Origin: Competibacteraceae bacterium UBA2792
GTDB taxonomy: Bacteria > Pseudomonadota > Gammaproteobacteria > Competibacterales > Competibacteraceae
NCBI GenBank assembly: GCA_002352125.1
Contig: DEHU01000221.1
Location: 2,421 to 10,206 of the forward strand
DNA length: 7,786 nucleotides
Direction of reading: 5' to 3'
Shown: positions 6,426 to 7,786 of the stretch, in pieces
Layout: each line of letters begins with the position of its first letter
Position numbering within the stretch: the stretch's first letter is position 1
Notes under the pieces: generated by a model
What the model saw: the letters and a program-made list of their open reading frames with translations, nothing else
Database searches by the model: none
What the model was told of the DNA's origin: nothing
Translations under genes and position numbers: made by a program

Positions 6426-7580
6426 ATGTACAGAAACTATTACCCTTCCGCTGACTGGAAAAAGATTCTGACATTCTCCACCAACAGAGAAACGCCTTTT
6501 CTAATCGTATTGTTGGATAGGGTCCGGCAGAAATATGAGGAATTCCGTGCGAATTTTCCATCGGCGAAGATTTATTATGCAGTCAAAGCCAATCCCGGTA
6601 TCGAGGTCTTAAGCTTATTGCGGGATCTGGGTTCACATTTTGATATCGCTTCGATTTACGAACTGGATAGAGCGTTGGATTTAGGTGTATCAGCCAATCG
6701 TTTGAGTTTCGGTAATACTATTAAAAAAGCCCGACATATCCGCGAGGCTTACGAGAAAGGTGTCAGGCTATTTACCAGCGACTGCGAAATGGATGTCCGC
6801 AATCTTGCCAAGGAAGCACCAGGATCGCGGGTATTCTTCCGCCTTTTGATGGATGCGGTCACTTCTGATTCCGATTGGCCGTTATCGCGAAAATTTGGTT
6901 GCCAGCCACGTATGTCCTTAGATCTCATGTTGCTGGCTGCCGACTTAGGCCTGGAACCCTACGGCGTTTCGTTTCACGTCGGTTCGCAACAGCGCGAAAT
7001 CCCTGCTTGGGATGCGGCAATTGGCCAAGCGCATGCCCTGTTCGATTGGATGGAGCAAAAACACCTTCGCCTGAAAGCCATCAATATGGGCGGTGGTTTT
7101 CCCGCCGATTATGTGGTCAAGGCTAATCCGCTCTCTGTGTACTCGGAGGAAATTAATCGATATCTAAATCAATATTTCGGCAGCTCTGTCCCAAAGATTT
7201 ATCTGGAGCCAGGCCGGGGACTCGTAGGCGATGCCGGTGTTCTAGTCAGCGAAATCGTAACTATCGCCAAGAAATCAAAAACCGATTTAAGACGCTGGAT
7301 TTATACCGATGTCGGCATCTTCAACGGCTTGATGGAGACCTTGGGAGAATCCATCAAATATCCAATTTATACCGAGAAAAAAGGCGAAACGGGTGACGTG
7401 ATCATGGCCGGACCGACCTGCGACAGTCTGGATATCATGTACGAGCATTTCAAATATCAACTGCCGTTGTCGCTGGAAAGCGGTGATCGGCTGTATTGGC
7501 TTTCCACCGGTGCCTATACTGCCTCGTACAGCGCTATTGAATTCAATGGCTTCCCACCACTTAAAACCTACTACCTCTAG
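6426..7580 (+). CDS. Ornithine decarboxylase, fold-III (alanine-racemase-like) PLP enzyme
   Basis: 384 residues, the usual length for the bacterial branch of eukaryotic-type ornithine decarboxylases, which make putrescine from ornithine in the cytoplasm. Not related to the larger SpeC/SpeF fold-I enzymes. PLP-binding Lys54 in YYAVKANP (codon 6585-6587); His184 in SFHVGSQ stacks on the cofactor; GGGFP (222-226) and EPGR (261-264) hold the phosphate; SFGNTIK (94-100) is typical. The C-terminal barrel carries the catalytic Cys332 in GPTCDSLD (codon 7419-7421) and Tyr364 in TGAYT. All core residues are present. The substrate helix reads METLGES, where related bacterial enzymes I recall have an Asp at the Gly307 position, so lysine, diaminopimelate-type or carboxynorspermidine use cannot be excluded. 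Codons are much more AT-rich than those of ppk and the glycosyltransferase, which suggests a separate origin. A strong palindrome lies in its leader. Confidence 0.85.
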   Translation: MYRNYYPSADWKKILTFSTNRETPFLIVLLDRVRQKYEEFRANFPSAKIYYAVKANPGIEVLSLLRDLGSHFDIASIYELDRALDLGVSANRLSFGNTIKKARHIREAYEKGVRLFTSDCEMDVRNLAKEAPGSRVFFRLLMDAVTSDSDWPLSRKFGCQPRMSLDLMLLAADLGLEPYGVSFHVGSQQREIPAWDAAIGQAHALFDWMEQKHLRLKAINMGGGFPADYVVKANPLSVYSEEINRYLNQYFGSSVPKIYLEPGRGLVGDAGVLVSEIVTIAKKSKTDLRRWIYTDVGIFNGLMETLGESIKYPIYTEKKGETGDVIMAGPTCDSLDIMYEHFKYQLPLSLESGDRLYWLSTGAYTASYSAIEFNGFPPLKTYYL

Positions 7581-7612
7581 CATCTGAACGACGCAAAATA
7601 AACCCCTGTTTC

Positions 7613-7641
7613 CCGCGATTCGGCTAGAAGCCGTATCGCGG
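7613..7641. terminator. Hairpin between convergent genes, possible bidirectional terminator
   Basis: CCGCGAT (7613-7619) pairs with ATCGCGG (7635-7641); after one T-T mismatch CGGCT (7621-7625) pairs with AGCCG (7629-7633) around the loop AGA. It starts 33 bases after the decarboxylase stop and ends 15 bases before the minus-strand stop. No T run follows on the + strand; on the minus strand a T-rich TTTATTTT comes about 10 bases after. The placement fits a shared terminator, but it is not textbook. Confidence 0.5.
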
Positions 7642-7655
7642 ATCACACTAACGTA

Positions 7656-7784
7656 TCATTTCGCTTCATCCACCATTGCGATAGTTTTCTCCTCGACCTC
7701 CCGAGCAACCTCAACCAACCCTGCATCTTGAGATAAGGCATCGAGCATTGCCACTGGTTTAATGCATCCGATTACCCATGTATG
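7656..7784 (-). CDS. C-terminal 42 residues of a minus-strand gene cut by the right edge
   Basis: Reading the minus strand from the edge, one frame is open for 42 codons and stops with TGA at 7658-7656. The peptide starts HTWVIGCIKPVAMLDALSQD and ends REVEEKTIAMVDEAK; the second half looks like a charged amphipathic helix of a real protein C terminus. The other two minus frames close within a few codons. It is convergent with the decarboxylase, with a hairpin between them, as expected for a true gene end. An open run of this length can arise by chance (roughly one in eight per frame), so the call is moderate. I do not recognise the family. Confidence 0.45.
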   Translation of the reverse strand, partial: HTWVIGCIKPVAMLDALSQDAGLVEVAREVEEKTIAMVDEAK

Positions 7785-7786
7785 GT

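Overview
The window is one stretch of a GC-rich bacterial chromosome, most likely from a proteobacterium and probably a gammaproteobacterium. That placement is inferred from gene content (bacterial Lon, PPK1, a bacterial fold-III ornithine decarboxylase) and style; no rRNA or marker gene settles it. All complete genes lie on the + strand. I see no tRNA, rRNA, CRISPR array, insertion sequence or phage gene.

Layout. 1-1188: C-terminal half of an ATP-dependent Lon protease, cut by the left edge. 1199-1969: an exported pentapeptide-repeat protein whose ribosome binding site overlaps the lon stop, so the two probably form one operon. 1970-2310: a leader region with a small hairpin and a short direct repeat. 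2311-3477: a GT4-family (glycogen-synthase-like) glycosyltransferase. 3478-3833: a gene-free stretch with a nested hairpin. 3834-6035: a complete polyphosphate kinase 1 gene. 6036-6425: a possible small ORF in the same frame as ppk, then a perfect 16-bp inverted repeat. 6426-7580: a PLP-dependent ornithine/diaminopimelate-type decarboxylase, probably ornithine decarboxylase. 7613-7641: a hairpin between convergent genes. 7656-7784: the probable 3' end of a minus-strand gene that leaves through the right edge.

How the genes fit together. The mix of Lon, polyphosphate kinase, a polysaccharide-type glycosyltransferase and a polyamine-forming decarboxylase is housekeeping with a stress and storage flavour. 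In E. coli, polyphosphate made by PPK binds Lon and redirects its proteolysis during starvation, so having both in one neighbourhood is suggestive, but they do not share an operon here. The decarboxylase region is clearly lower in GC (about 45% in five sampled 60-base lines) than the glycosyltransferase and ppk genes (65% in the lines sampled), which hints at a different origin for the right-hand end.

I found no convincing new multi-gene system. The items most worth a second look are the 16-bp palindrome just upstream of the decarboxylase, the open frame that continues past the ppk stop codon, the unlisted minus-strand gene end at the right edge, and the uninterrupted 38-repeat pentapeptide array coupled to lon.
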